The notes under the pieces: generated by a model | Told to the model about the DNA's origin: nothing | Seen by the model: the letters and a program-made list of their open reading frames with translations, nothing else | Database searches by the model: none | Program-made: the position numbers and the translations under genes | Shown here: one piece after another, positions 34,879-42,868 of the stretch | Numbering within the stretch: the stretch's first letter is position 1 | Layout: every line of letters starts with the position of its first letter | From: Photorhabdus asymbiotica | GTDB taxonomy: Bacteria; Pseudomonadota; Gammaproteobacteria; Enterobacterales; Enterobacteriaceae | Direction: 5' to 3' | DNA length: 64,000 nucleotides | Assembly: GCF_003634575.1 (NCBI RefSeq) | Contig: NZ_RBLJ01000003.1 | Span: 1-64,000 of the forward strand

Positions 34879-35358
34879 CTAATATACGCGATCTTCACAA
34901 ATACTATATCCAGATGTCCCGGCGATATAGTGCTTCCAGGTTATATTTTGATAAGAAATTGACAACATTTCCTCTGGTTGATTATCCGCATGAGTTACTG
35001 AATGAGGATACAACACACTAAAACTCTTTATCGTGGCCTTGGTAATCATGACTGAATAATATTTTTCCTGAGCACCTATACTTGACGTTCTGTAGAATTC
35101 AAAAAGAAGCTCCAGCTCTTCATTATCAGAGATAGCAATACCTAATAACGGCGATGATTTATCTATTGGTTTGACAAATCTAACAGGTTGATGATTAACA
35201 TTTTGCTCTCTGGTAATATCATGTTCGAAAGATAGAACAAATATCTGATCCTCATGACCAATTTGATATTTATTACCAATGGAATCATAAGATGAACACC
35301 CAGCAGATATCAGTCCTTGTTTCTTTCCTCTTATCGTAACGTAAATGGAGTTAGCCAT
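34879..35358 (-). CDS. hcp: Hcp-family T6SS tube protein (orphan)
   Basis: A 159-aa Hcp-type protein (MANSIYVTIRGKKQGLISAGC, VKPIDKSSPLL, ENxELxLLFEFYRTS, then a YxNITWKHY-type C-terminus). Hcp forms hexameric rings that stack into the type VI tube and often bind small effectors. It is clearly related to the Hcp at 36993 but faces the other way and has no effector gene after it. The downstream space is filled with ERICs. Confidence 0.85.
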   Translation of the reverse strand: MANSIYVTIRGKKQGLISAGCSSYDSIGNKYQIGHEDQIFVLSFEHDITREQNVNHQPVRFVKPIDKSSPLLGIAISDNEELELLFEFYRTSSIGAQEKYYSVMITKATIKSFSVLYPHSVTHADNQPEEMLSISYQNITWKHYIAGTSGYSICEDRVY

Positions 35359-35499
35359 TTATCTCTACCTTTTTAATTTAGTTAGTAAAAAATCATATAA
35401 AACATCTACTCTTAGGCTGGATATCGTCCTCAGCCATAAACTCAGCATACAATAATAGTACTTAATTATCGCATCATGCACAGATACTTAAACACTAAA

Positions 35500-35820
35500 G
35501 CACTCATAGATACTTTCCTCCTCTTTCTTCTCTCCTTCCTATATCACCCCATCAATTTGTACGCAAGGCTAATCAAAGTTGCTACTATTAATTCTACAGA
35601 TAACCCAAGTTCAGCACTTCGTCTACTATTAACTATCTGTCTGAAAACCCAGACAGACTGTTTTGATTTTATTCTATATTTCGTTATCAAATTATTAATT
35701 CTGAAATTATCTGGATGATGCCAATGAAAAAAATCCCAAACTAAAAGCAATACCATGGCTTAAATAAAGAAGAAGAAATCATTATGACTGAATCTATCAT
35801 TTAAACGACAAGCCATATAA
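35500..35820 (+). pseudogene. Decayed copy of the hpaX 3' end / hpaA 5' start
   Basis: DNA here aligns with 33370-33615. ATTCTACAGATAAC and GTTCAGCACT correspond to the hpaX segment coding ISSTGNIGSAL, ATTATCTGGATGATGCCAA (35716 area) matches the hpaX end coding IIWMIPM, and ATGACTGAATCTATCATT matches the hpaA start. Stops and indels break it, and an 80-aa frame at 35476 is a by-product. It is an old duplicate of the hpa operon end. Confidence 0.7.
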
Positions 35821-36027
35821 CAGCTACCGTCCTATCTGCTTTTTAGTTGTGACGACTTTCTGTTATCAACTTATCCAAGATTTAACCATTTTTATTACAA
35901 AACCTCTTTCCTGAATTAAAATTCTGAATATACTGGAGCTTTACGATTCACGGTAACTATGAAGGATAAGTGATGGCAACCGGAATGCCAATATAGATAA
36001 TTTTATCAAATAAAAGGAAATAACAGA

Positions 36028-36130
36028 TGAAATCTCCTTACTATACGGTAGATAAATTGGGATCTTTAGGTTCTGATGTGACATATCCCATACTCCATAA
36101 ATGGCTACCTAATAACTCGCGCAATGTATC
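36028..36130 (+). pseudogene. Unknown gene start truncated by ERIC
   Basis: AAAGGAAATAACAG precedes ATG at 36028, and 34 codons (MKSPYYTVDKLGSLGSDV, then YPILHKWLPNNS) read until the ERIC at 36131 brings in foreign codons and a stop. The product is not recognised. Weak support. Confidence 0.3.
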
Positions 36131-36257
36131 TATACCCAATAAATTTTGAGTTGCAGCGCGGCGGCAAGTGAACGACTCCCTAGGAGCATAGATAACTCTG
36201 TGACTGGGGTGAGTGAAAGCAGCCAACAAAGCAGCAACTTGAAGGATGAAGGGTATA
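36131..36257 (+). repeat. ERIC element within hpa relic region
   Basis: 127-bp ERIC that interrupts a short open frame. Just after it (36285-36360) the DNA again matches the sequence downstream of hpaA (34485-34560). Confidence 0.9.
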
Positions 36258-36403
36258 GTCAAAGCGGTTTACGGGTATATAAGGCAATCTGTTCACAAAG
36301 CAAAAAAACTTAATAATAAAGTACGCTCACTAAGGTAAAACACCTATTTTACTATTTATGGAAGTAGAGAAAAGACAATGCATTTAATCATGAGAGTTCC
36401 AGA

Positions 36404-36709
36404 ATGAGCAAATTAGCTTTAAATATCACTTATGCCATCTTTTGTACGTTATTTATATATATGATGTCCTCTTTAGAAGAAGAATATTACACCAATGGTA
36501 GTAATGTAAAGGACATCTGTGATACTTATAGAGCACTGCTAGATGATACCCGCGAGCTATTCTCTCCAACGTGTTTACTGATTATATCACCCCTAATTTA
36601 TGCAACTGTAAAAAAAAGATTTAAATCATTTTCCCTTAATATCATTACATTCACTCTATTGGCATATTGGATATGGCGTTTTTTTATCAGACTAATGATA
36701 TGTATTTAG
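36404..36709 (+). CDS. Small membrane protein, hypothetical
   Basis: A 101-aa protein with a hydrophobic N-terminal helix (about 6-22), a polar middle with two Cys (DICDTYRALLDD, FSPTCLL) and two further hydrophobic helices (about 57-70 and 80-98). The layout recalls YjeO/DUF2645-type small membrane proteins, but this is tentative. No partner gene is evident. Confidence 0.5.
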   Translation: MSKLALNITYAIFCTLFIYMMSSLEEEYYTNGSNVKDICDTYRALLDDTRELFSPTCLLIISPLIYATVKKRFKSFSLNIITFTLLAYWIWRFFIRLMICI

Positions 36710-36992
36710 AATAATTTCAACTGTTCAGGTGGTGACTGGCAGGGGCTGCCTGAATATAAATGCGATTGTCACAAACATGTTCCCCGAATACGAATAGCTC
36801 AAATTCTTAAGTCCACTTTGTATTAGATTTTTTAGCTAGCTATTCTTATGTTTTTTCATTTTCATGCTTTCATTCTCTTTGACAAATGTAAATTATTTCA
36901 AATTTACAAATTTATGGTTGATTTTTACACACCCCCTACTTTATACATTTCTTGACTCAGAATCGAAAAAGCTGCATTAAGGAGTAACGAGT

Positions 36993-37472
36993 ATGGCAAA
37001 TATCATTTATTTAACACTGAAAGGTAAAAAACAGGGGCTGATTTCTGCTGGCTGCGGCTCCTCAGACTCTATAGGAAATAATTATCAACACGGCCATGAA
37101 AATGAGATTTTTATTTACTCACTTCAACATTTAATGACGAGAGAACAACATGTATCTCATCATCCGGTTATGGTGATAAAACCCATCGATAAATCTTCGC
37201 CTCTATTGGCTCGAAGCCTTGACGAGAATGAGGAACTAGAATGTCTATTTGCGCATTACAGAACATCGCTCACTGGAGGATTAGAAAAACACTATTCCGT
37301 CAGACTGGGTCATGCCTCTATCACCAGCATAAAATACAATTTTCCGCATTCTAAAGATAATAATGCAGGCATACCACAAGAAATTATCTGTTTCTCTTAC
37401 AAAGATATCACATGGAACAATATTATCTGTTCAACAGGTTCTTATAGCTTCTGGGATGACAGAGTTTATTAA
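36993..37472 (+). CDS. hcp: Hcp-family T6SS tube protein linked to an effector
   Basis: A 159-aa protein sharing the MANxIYxTxKGKKQGLISAGC start, the KPIDKSSPLL block and the DDRVY end with the leftward Hcp at 34879. AAGGAG lies 8 bp before the start. It ends one base before the effector start, so the two are co-translated and the effector is probably carried by or within this Hcp. No other T6SS structural genes are in the window. Confidence 0.88.
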   Translation: MANIIYLTLKGKKQGLISAGCGSSDSIGNNYQHGHENEIFIYSLQHLMTREQHVSHHPVMVIKPIDKSSPLLARSLDENEELECLFAHYRTSLTGGLEKHYSVRLGHASITSIKYNFPHSKDNNAGIPQEIICFSYKDITWNNIICSTGSYSFWDDRVY

Positions 37473-37473
37473 T

Positions 37474-38343
37474 ATGAATAATACTGCCTATTTGACTGAT
37501 GACACTGTTGATTTAGATTCTGAAAATGGATTACGCATTGTTTTATCGCCGGTTCAGCTAGCGGCAATTCTGTCAGATAATACCATCACAGAAGAGGAGA
37601 CCTGGAGTAATAGAATATTAGGTGGTGCGGGTTTAGCCGCAGGGGTAGTTGAACTTATTGGCGCTGGCGGTCTTTGTCTGGCACCTGATCCGACAACACT
37701 AACTAAGGCTGCCTGTGTTATTGTCGGGGCACACAGTCTTGATGTGATGAATGCTTCTGTCAGTCAAATGATGACTGGCAGAGAAACAGCGACGGAAACT
37801 TATCGTGCAGCAGTAGAACTAGCAAAAGAATTTGGTGCTGATAATTACACCGCTTCTGAAATAGGACTCACCGTCGATATTGCTGTACCGTTGTCATTCG
37901 CTTCAATGGTGGGTGCTATTAGAGTTGCCTCTGTACGGGTAGGCAGAATTAAATTAATTGAGCATGAATCTCCTACAGGTTTAAAACCGGGCGGCCATAC
38001 TTTAGCTAAACATGTTGGGTTATCTGAGCAGGAATTGAGGACTAGAATACTAAACAGTAAAGGAAGATTAAGAGAAGCAAGCACATTTTATAATCAAGAT
38101 GTTGCAGAGAAAGTGATTTCGAAAGCCTTAAAGAATAATCAGATAAAAATAACCACTTTATTGAAATACACCCCAAAAGGAGTAAGACAAGAGATAGATT
38201 ATATATCAAACACGCCTGTTGGTTTCGGATTTATTAAAGGATCTGAAAACTTGCAAGAATTATACAAAGTTAGAATAGTTTTAACTCATTCCGAATTTAA
38301 TGGTAAACTGTATTATATATTAACAGCGTTTCCCACATATTAA
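37474..38343 (+). CDS. T6SS effector with RNase A-like (CdiA-CT type) toxin domain
   Basis: A 289-aa protein. Residues about 45-100 are hydrophobic/Gly-rich (ILGGAGLAAGVVELIGAGG), possibly for membrane passage or delivery. The C-terminal domain from about 165 has the marks of the bacterial RNase A-like toxin family: GGHTLAKHVGLSEQEL (catalytic His region), REASTFYNQDVAEKVI, and ILTAFPTY at the very end. RNase A-like CdiA toxins degrade RNA. It starts directly after hcp and is followed by CdiI-like immunity genes, which fits delivery by T6SS. Confidence 0.83.
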   Translation: MNNTAYLTDDTVDLDSENGLRIVLSPVQLAAILSDNTITEEETWSNRILGGAGLAAGVVELIGAGGLCLAPDPTTLTKAACVIVGAHSLDVMNASVSQMMTGRETATETYRAAVELAKEFGADNYTASEIGLTVDIAVPLSFASMVGAIRVASVRVGRIKLIEHESPTGLKPGGHTLAKHVGLSEQELRTRILNSKGRLREASTFYNQDVAEKVISKALKNNQIKITTLLKYTPKGVRQEIDYISNTPVGFGFIKGSENLQELYKVRIVLTHSEFNGKLYYILTAFPTY

Positions 38344-38360
38344 GATCTTAGGAAAGAAAA

Positions 38361-38672
38361 ATGGAACTAAATCGCCTAATGTTTGCTTATTTCAATCAAG
38401 ACTATGACATAATATCTGGCCCTGAGCTTGATGATGTTATCAATGACTATCTTGATACCACGAATGAAGCAATGAAGAAAAATCTAATACAGGAGATAGC
38501 GTCTTTTATCCATAATTCAGAAAACATAGAGAAAGATTTTCAAGCGCTCTATTATAGTTCCAGTTTTTGCCCTAAATTATGGGATACCACAGCACTTGAG
38601 TTTTTAGAGCACGTATCAAAAAAAGCACAAAATTTCCTAAACGAGCATACTAAAAAAGATGAATACAAATAG
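38361..38672 (+). CDS. CdiI-like immunity protein 1
   Basis: A 103-aa acidic helical protein (YFNQDYDIISGPELDDVINDYL, FCPKLWDTTALEFLEHVSKKA) of the type that accompanies RNase A-like CdiA toxins. It lies 17 bp after the effector. No signal sequence is seen, consistent with a cytoplasmic RNase inhibitor. It is the best candidate for the cognate immunity gene. Confidence 0.75.
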   Translation: MELNRLMFAYFNQDYDIISGPELDDVINDYLDTTNEAMKKNLIQEIASFIHNSENIEKDFQALYYSSSFCPKLWDTTALEFLEHVSKKAQNFLNEHTKKDEYK

Positions 38673-38687
38673 TTAAAGTATTCTTAA

Positions 38688-39017
38688 ATGAAAAAATACA
38701 TAAATAGGTTTAATTCAATGGAAAGAGGAATAGAAAGAAAATCTATAGCTAATTTAATGACTACTTATTTTTATCAATATTATCAATCATTTGATAAAAC
38801 AACAGATGAAATAATGGCTGACCATCTAAACTGTCAATATCCAATAATCATAATAAGTTTAATAAGAGGAGTTAATAATTTTACCCGTAATTCTGATGAC
38901 GTAGAAAAAGACTTTCATAATTTTAATTATGATGAATTTGTTCCTAAATTAATGGGAAACCACCACGTTAGACTTTCTAAATCATGTATCCAAATCAGCC
39001 CAATAATATTTGGATAA
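38688..39017 (+). pseudogene. CdiI-like immunity paralogue, frameshifted
   Basis: The N-terminal 85 residues resemble immunity protein 1 (YFYQYYQSFDKTTDEIMADHL). At about 38951 one extra A shifts the frame. Reading the other frame restores KLWETTTLDFLNHVSKSAQ, matching the C-terminus of protein 1, and then hits TAA. It is therefore a decayed duplicate, though the shortened product might still be made. Confidence 0.68.
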
Positions 39018-39072
39018 AGATGGCTAACCATAGTGATTTTTAATGTAACAGTAAATAAAAAGGTCAAATACA

Positions 39073-39396
39073 ATGGGAATGAAAGAAAGATTACAATATA
39101 TAGATAAGTTTAAAAAAGCTTTTGATCGTCAAGATTATGAGTTACTTGGCAAGATGCTTAATGAATTAGGTGAATTACGAATGAATTATCTTAATACCGT
39201 ACCAATAGTATTATTAGACAGTATTCATTTACTTATCTGCTATGTTAAAGATATCAAAAAAAATTCTGCTAACTCGCATTACAATGAATTTGAGCAGAAA
39301 TTACGTGAAACTATTGACACTATATTAGAACACTTAGAGAATACATCTCAAATAATGCAAAATTTTATAAATGAACACCTTGAAAAGGATGAATAA
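39073..39396 (+). CDS. CdiI-like immunity paralogue 3
   Basis: A 107-aa helical protein, more distant, sharing the FxRQDYELL start and the NFINEHLEKDE end with immunity protein 1. It may protect against a related, non-self toxin. AAAAGGTC precedes the start at fair spacing. Confidence 0.6.
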   Translation: MGMKERLQYIDKFKKAFDRQDYELLGKMLNELGELRMNYLNTVPIVLLDSIHLLICYVKDIKKNSANSHYNEFEQKLRETIDTILEHLENTSQIMQNFINEHLEKDE

Positions 39397-39458
39397 ATCA
39401 ATTTTATCACCGTGAAATTCTTAAGTAAAAACAGGCGCTTTTGAAGGTAATAAATAAT

Positions 39459-39585
39459 TATACCCAATAAATTTCGAGTTGCAGCGCGGCGGCAAGTGAA
39501 CGAATCCCCAGGAGCATAGATAACTATGTGACTGGGGTGAGTGAAAGCAGCCAACAAAGCAGCAACTTGAAGGATGAAGGGTATA
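39459..39585 (+). repeat. ERIC element
   Basis: 127-bp ERIC with intact termini between the immunity array and the PUFA-type operon. Confidence 0.9.
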
Positions 39586-39621
39586 GACATTATACTTCAA
39601 AAGCGCCATTCAATGATAATC

Positions 39622-39748
39622 TATATCCAATAGATTTCGAGTTGCAGCGCGGCAGCAAGTGAACGCATCCCCAGCAGCATAGATAACTATGTGACTGGGG
39701 TACGTGAAAGCAGCCAACAAAGCAACAGCTTGAAAGATGAAGGGTATA
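39622..39748 (+). repeat. ERIC element (diverged left end)
   Basis: 127-bp ERIC whose left end reads TATATCC in place of TATACCC. Several core substitutions mark it as an older copy. Confidence 0.85.
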
Positions 39749-39834
39749 TACCTAGAAAATAAATACTGACCGATGATTAAGAAACATATTGAATAGGCAA
39801 AAATGAAGCCATTTAAAATTCTTATAACTGAATA

Positions 39835-39863
39835 AGGTGTTTCTTCTCAGAGAAGAAACACCT
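39835..39863 (-). terminator. Terminator of the PUFA-type operon
   Basis: AGGTGTTTCTTCT-CAG-AGAAGAAACACCT, a perfect 13-bp stem 35 bp after the stop of the leftward operon. The T-tract on the transcribed strand is weak (TTATTCAG). Confidence 0.7.
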
Positions 39864-39897
39864 CAAACTATTAAGGTTTGTTTTTGGTTGTTATAAC

Positions 39898-42864
39898 TCA
39901 ATCAGCCCCTTCTTTGAAAGTGATGTCGATGATCTGGCGGGCGTTAGCCATAGCATCGAAAATACGCTCTTCAAAGAAGCACACATCATCCTGCGACATT
40001 GACAGGTTAGAATACATTCGCGATAACGGTGAGAACTGGATGCCGTAGTGTTTGGCAGTCTCACGAATGATGATGTCGCAGATCTTTACCTTATCACTGT
40101 AGTCTTGGGATCGTTCGAGCGGCTCCTGTTGACAATGATACACCAGCGCGGTTGGCATGCCCTGAATCACCAGCGGTAAATCAGCTGCTTCAGCCGCCTT
40201 GACGAAGACGTTGGACAGTTGACGGGTAATGTTAGCCATGCGGTCGTAGCAACCCAGATCACGCTCAATCAGAGAGAGGGTTGCCTTGATAGCCGCCAGC
40301 CCCAGCGGATAACCGTTAAAAGTACCGGCATGGATCACCTTGCCACGGGTATACAAGTCCATGATGTCGCGGCGGCCAACGATGGCAGAAACCGGCATTG
40401 CACCGCCGCCCAATGCCTTACCAAAAGTCGCCAGGTGTGGGGTAACGCCCAACAGTTGCTGTGCACCGCCAAGACCCAAACGCACACCAGTGATAATCTC
40501 ATCGAAAATCAGCACAATATTGTATTTTTCACACAACGCCTTGGCCTTCTCCAGATAACCTTCACGCGGGAAAATGCCACCACCGTTGAGGCAGATAGGC
40601 TCCATCAGCACAGCGGCGATTTCATCATGATAGCGCTCAATAGTAGCCTCAAGTACGTCGATATCGTTCCACGGCAGCATAAAGGATTGCTCAGCAATCG
40701 AGCCAGTCGCTCGTCCCCAAGTATCGAGCAAGTCGCCCTGGAATTGCTCCGGCACCGGATAGTGAAGATCCTGCTTATTCCGCCATCCAATGATATTATC
40801 GGCACTGCCGTGGTAATGACCGTGGAAACGGATAAAACGATTTTTACCGGTAAAACCACGTGCCAGACGTAATGCGTTCTGTACCGCCTCAGTACCACTC
40901 AGGCAGAAGCGCACCATCTCAGCACAGGGAATATGCTTCACCATGGTTTCACACACATCCACTTCCAGATCGCAGGTATCCACCGACGTGACCTTACCCA
41001 TGTACTGGATCAGCGACTCGTTATAGGCTTCGTTATGATGGCCGACAAACAGCGCGCCGAACTTACAGAACAAATCGAGGTATTCATTACCATCCAGATC
41101 CCAAATACGTGAGTTGCGCCCACGGTTGAACGGGATCACCAATGGCCGTTCAGCATCGCCGAAGTTGTAATGAGTGCCACCTGGCAACAGATCGCAGCAC
41201 TTTTTATAAAACTCTTTTGACCTTTCCAATGACAGTTTTGTTGCTGTGTCCATAAATTGCTTACTCTCCACCTGTGTTTGTGATGTCAAATTACCGTTGG
41301 TATAGCTCGCATCTTTGAATAAGTTAAACGGCACGTACCGTTTAACCGATTCTGGAAGTGTGACGTGCATCAGTTCAAGCAGGGCAATGCGAGTCAGGTA
41401 AGCGGCACCATTCATCAGTAGATGAGCAAGTTCTGCCACCTTGCGCTGAGCCACGTCCTCCAGTGGCGTGCCCTGCAACCACTCGTTCATCGCCCCCATT
41501 GCCGATCCGCACCAAATCTGGTAATCCATATGCCGGGTCGCTTCACCGTTTATCGCCCAACGTGATGACTGACCGAGATACCACTGGAACAACAACGCCA
41601 TTTTTTTCTTTGGCCGCTGTTCCGCCTTTTCAATCTCCGCCGGCAAGTTGCAACGCTGGAAATAGGCCACCGTTTCCTGCCAGATATCAGCCAGCGGTTT
41701 ATGGAAGATCTGCGTTTCCAACAAGGCCACGTCCTGCGCCGAGAGTTCATCCAAACTGTCGTACTGCTTATATAGTGCCTGAAGTTTCTGGGCGCGTATT
41801 GCATACATATTGCCCAGTTTTAGTACCTGTACTTTAGCGCCCAACTCAAACATATCCGCCGATGGCACCATCGCCACGTCGCCTATTTGGGCCTTACCTA
41901 ACATCTGTTTTACCACCTCAGAAGTGCCAGCCTCTATACAAGCTTGGTTTATTGACCCAGTCACCACATACGCTGCGCCAAGAGCAAAGGCAGACAAAAT
42001 AGCGTGAGGGGTTCCCAAACCACCGGCTGCCCCAATCCGCACTCGGAAACCATAGCAAGATTCGCGCTCAATATCGTCGCGTAGTTGTACCATGGAGCGA
42101 AAAATGCAGGACAGCACCCCTTGATCAGTATGGCCGCCGGAGTCCCCTTCCACAGTAATGTCATCTGCCATCGGTACCTGACGCGCCAGCTCTGCCTGCA
42201 CGACAGTAATCATTCCCTGATCCAACAGTTTTTTCAGCATGTTTTCCGGTGCCGGACGCAAGAAATTTTGGGCAACCTCACGGCGTGATACCTTGGCTAT
42301 GATGCGGTTTTGGCGCAGGATGCTACCATCTTGTTGCTGTGTCAGCCCACAAGCTCGGTAGTACACCAACGCCACGCTCAGGTTGATATAAGCCGAAGCC
42401 TCAATCACCCTGACCTGTTGCTCCATGCACAACCGCACACAGGCCATTTCCCATTCCGGATTGCTGGGAGTATGAAGTAGGTTGACACCGAATGGCCCGT
42501 TAGGGAGATGCTGGCGCAACGTGGTAATCGCCTCAGCAATGCGTGAAATGCTCAACCCGCCAGCGCCAAATATGCCCAAGATACCTTGCTGGCCCAAGGC
42601 AATTACCATCTCTTCCGAGTGAATGCCATTTGCCATCGCCCCAGCGTAATAGGCCAGACGTACACCATAATCCCGTCGGAAACTGTCATCCCCCAGATCG
42701 GCTGCCGTCACCGCCGGTAACGTGCCGAGCACAACCGCCTGTTCAGAGGGAAGTGGCTCACTGGCCGGTAACAGCACCACTCCGTCACCCAATTGCACGA
42801 CTTGCAGAGCATGGTCAAGATCATACAAACTGGCAGATTGGTTAACAAATAAACGATAACTCAT
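39898..42864 (-). CDS. PfaD-type enoyl reductase fused to class III (GSA-type) aminotransferase
   Basis: 988 aa. Residues 1 to about 540 are a PfaD-like FMN enoyl reductase (GILGIFGAGGLSISRI, GPFGVNLLHTP, VEGDSGGHTDQGVL, RIGAAGGLGTPHAILSAFALGAAYVVTGSINQ). From about 560 a PLP aminotransferase follows (LPGGTHYNFGDAE, RFCLSGTEAVQNALRLAR, HGHYHGS, LIFDEIITG, PLP-Lys816 in FGKALGGGAMP, AGTFNGYP), closest in style to glutamate-1-semialdehyde aminomutases and to the amino transfer domains of iturin/mycosubtilin synthases. It would add an amino group to a chain built by the three upstream proteins. The two ends are continuous with no frameshift. Four bp separate it from the gene before. Confidence 0.88.
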   Translation of the reverse strand: MSYRLFVNQSASLYDLDHALQVVQLGDGVVLLPASEPLPSEQAVVLGTLPAVTAADLGDDSFRRDYGVRLAYYAGAMANGIHSEEMVIALGQQGILGIFGAGGLSISRIAEAITTLRQHLPNGPFGVNLLHTPSNPEWEMACVRLCMEQQVRVIEASAYINLSVALVYYRACGLTQQQDGSILRQNRIIAKVSRREVAQNFLRPAPENMLKKLLDQGMITVVQAELARQVPMADDITVEGDSGGHTDQGVLSCIFRSMVQLRDDIERESCYGFRVRIGAAGGLGTPHAILSAFALGAAYVVTGSINQACIEAGTSEVVKQMLGKAQIGDVAMVPSADMFELGAKVQVLKLGNMYAIRAQKLQALYKQYDSLDELSAQDVALLETQIFHKPLADIWQETVAYFQRCNLPAEIEKAEQRPKKKMALLFQWYLGQSSRWAINGEATRHMDYQIWCGSAMGAMNEWLQGTPLEDVAQRKVAELAHLLMNGAAYLTRIALLELMHVTLPESVKRYVPFNLFKDASYTNGNLTSQTQVESKQFMDTATKLSLERSKEFYKKCCDLLPGGTHYNFGDAERPLVIPFNRGRNSRIWDLDGNEYLDLFCKFGALFVGHHNEAYNESLIQYMGKVTSVDTCDLEVDVCETMVKHIPCAEMVRFCLSGTEAVQNALRLARGFTGKNRFIRFHGHYHGSADNIIGWRNKQDLHYPVPEQFQGDLLDTWGRATGSIAEQSFMLPWNDIDVLEATIERYHDEIAAVLMEPICLNGGGIFPREGYLEKAKALCEKYNIVLIFDEIITGVRLGLGGAQQLLGVTPHLATFGKALGGGAMPVSAIVGRRDIMDLYTRGKVIHAGTFNGYPLGLAAIKATLSLIERDLGCYDRMANITRQLSNVFVKAAEAADLPLVIQGMPTALVYHCQQEPLERSQDYSDKVKICDIIIRETAKHYGIQFSPLSRMYSNLSMSQDDVCFFEERIFDAMANARQIIDITFKEGAD

Positions 42865-42868
42865 TTTT

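Noticed and set aside
35476..35718. 80-aa frame as a membrane protein gene
   Set aside because: It overlaps DNA that aligns with the hpaX 3' end in a broken frame, so it is a by-product of the relic.
42543..42845. Rightward Pro/Arg-rich frames across the synthase operon
   Set aside because: Composition and position fit antisense shadows of the KS/ER genes. No ribosome sites.
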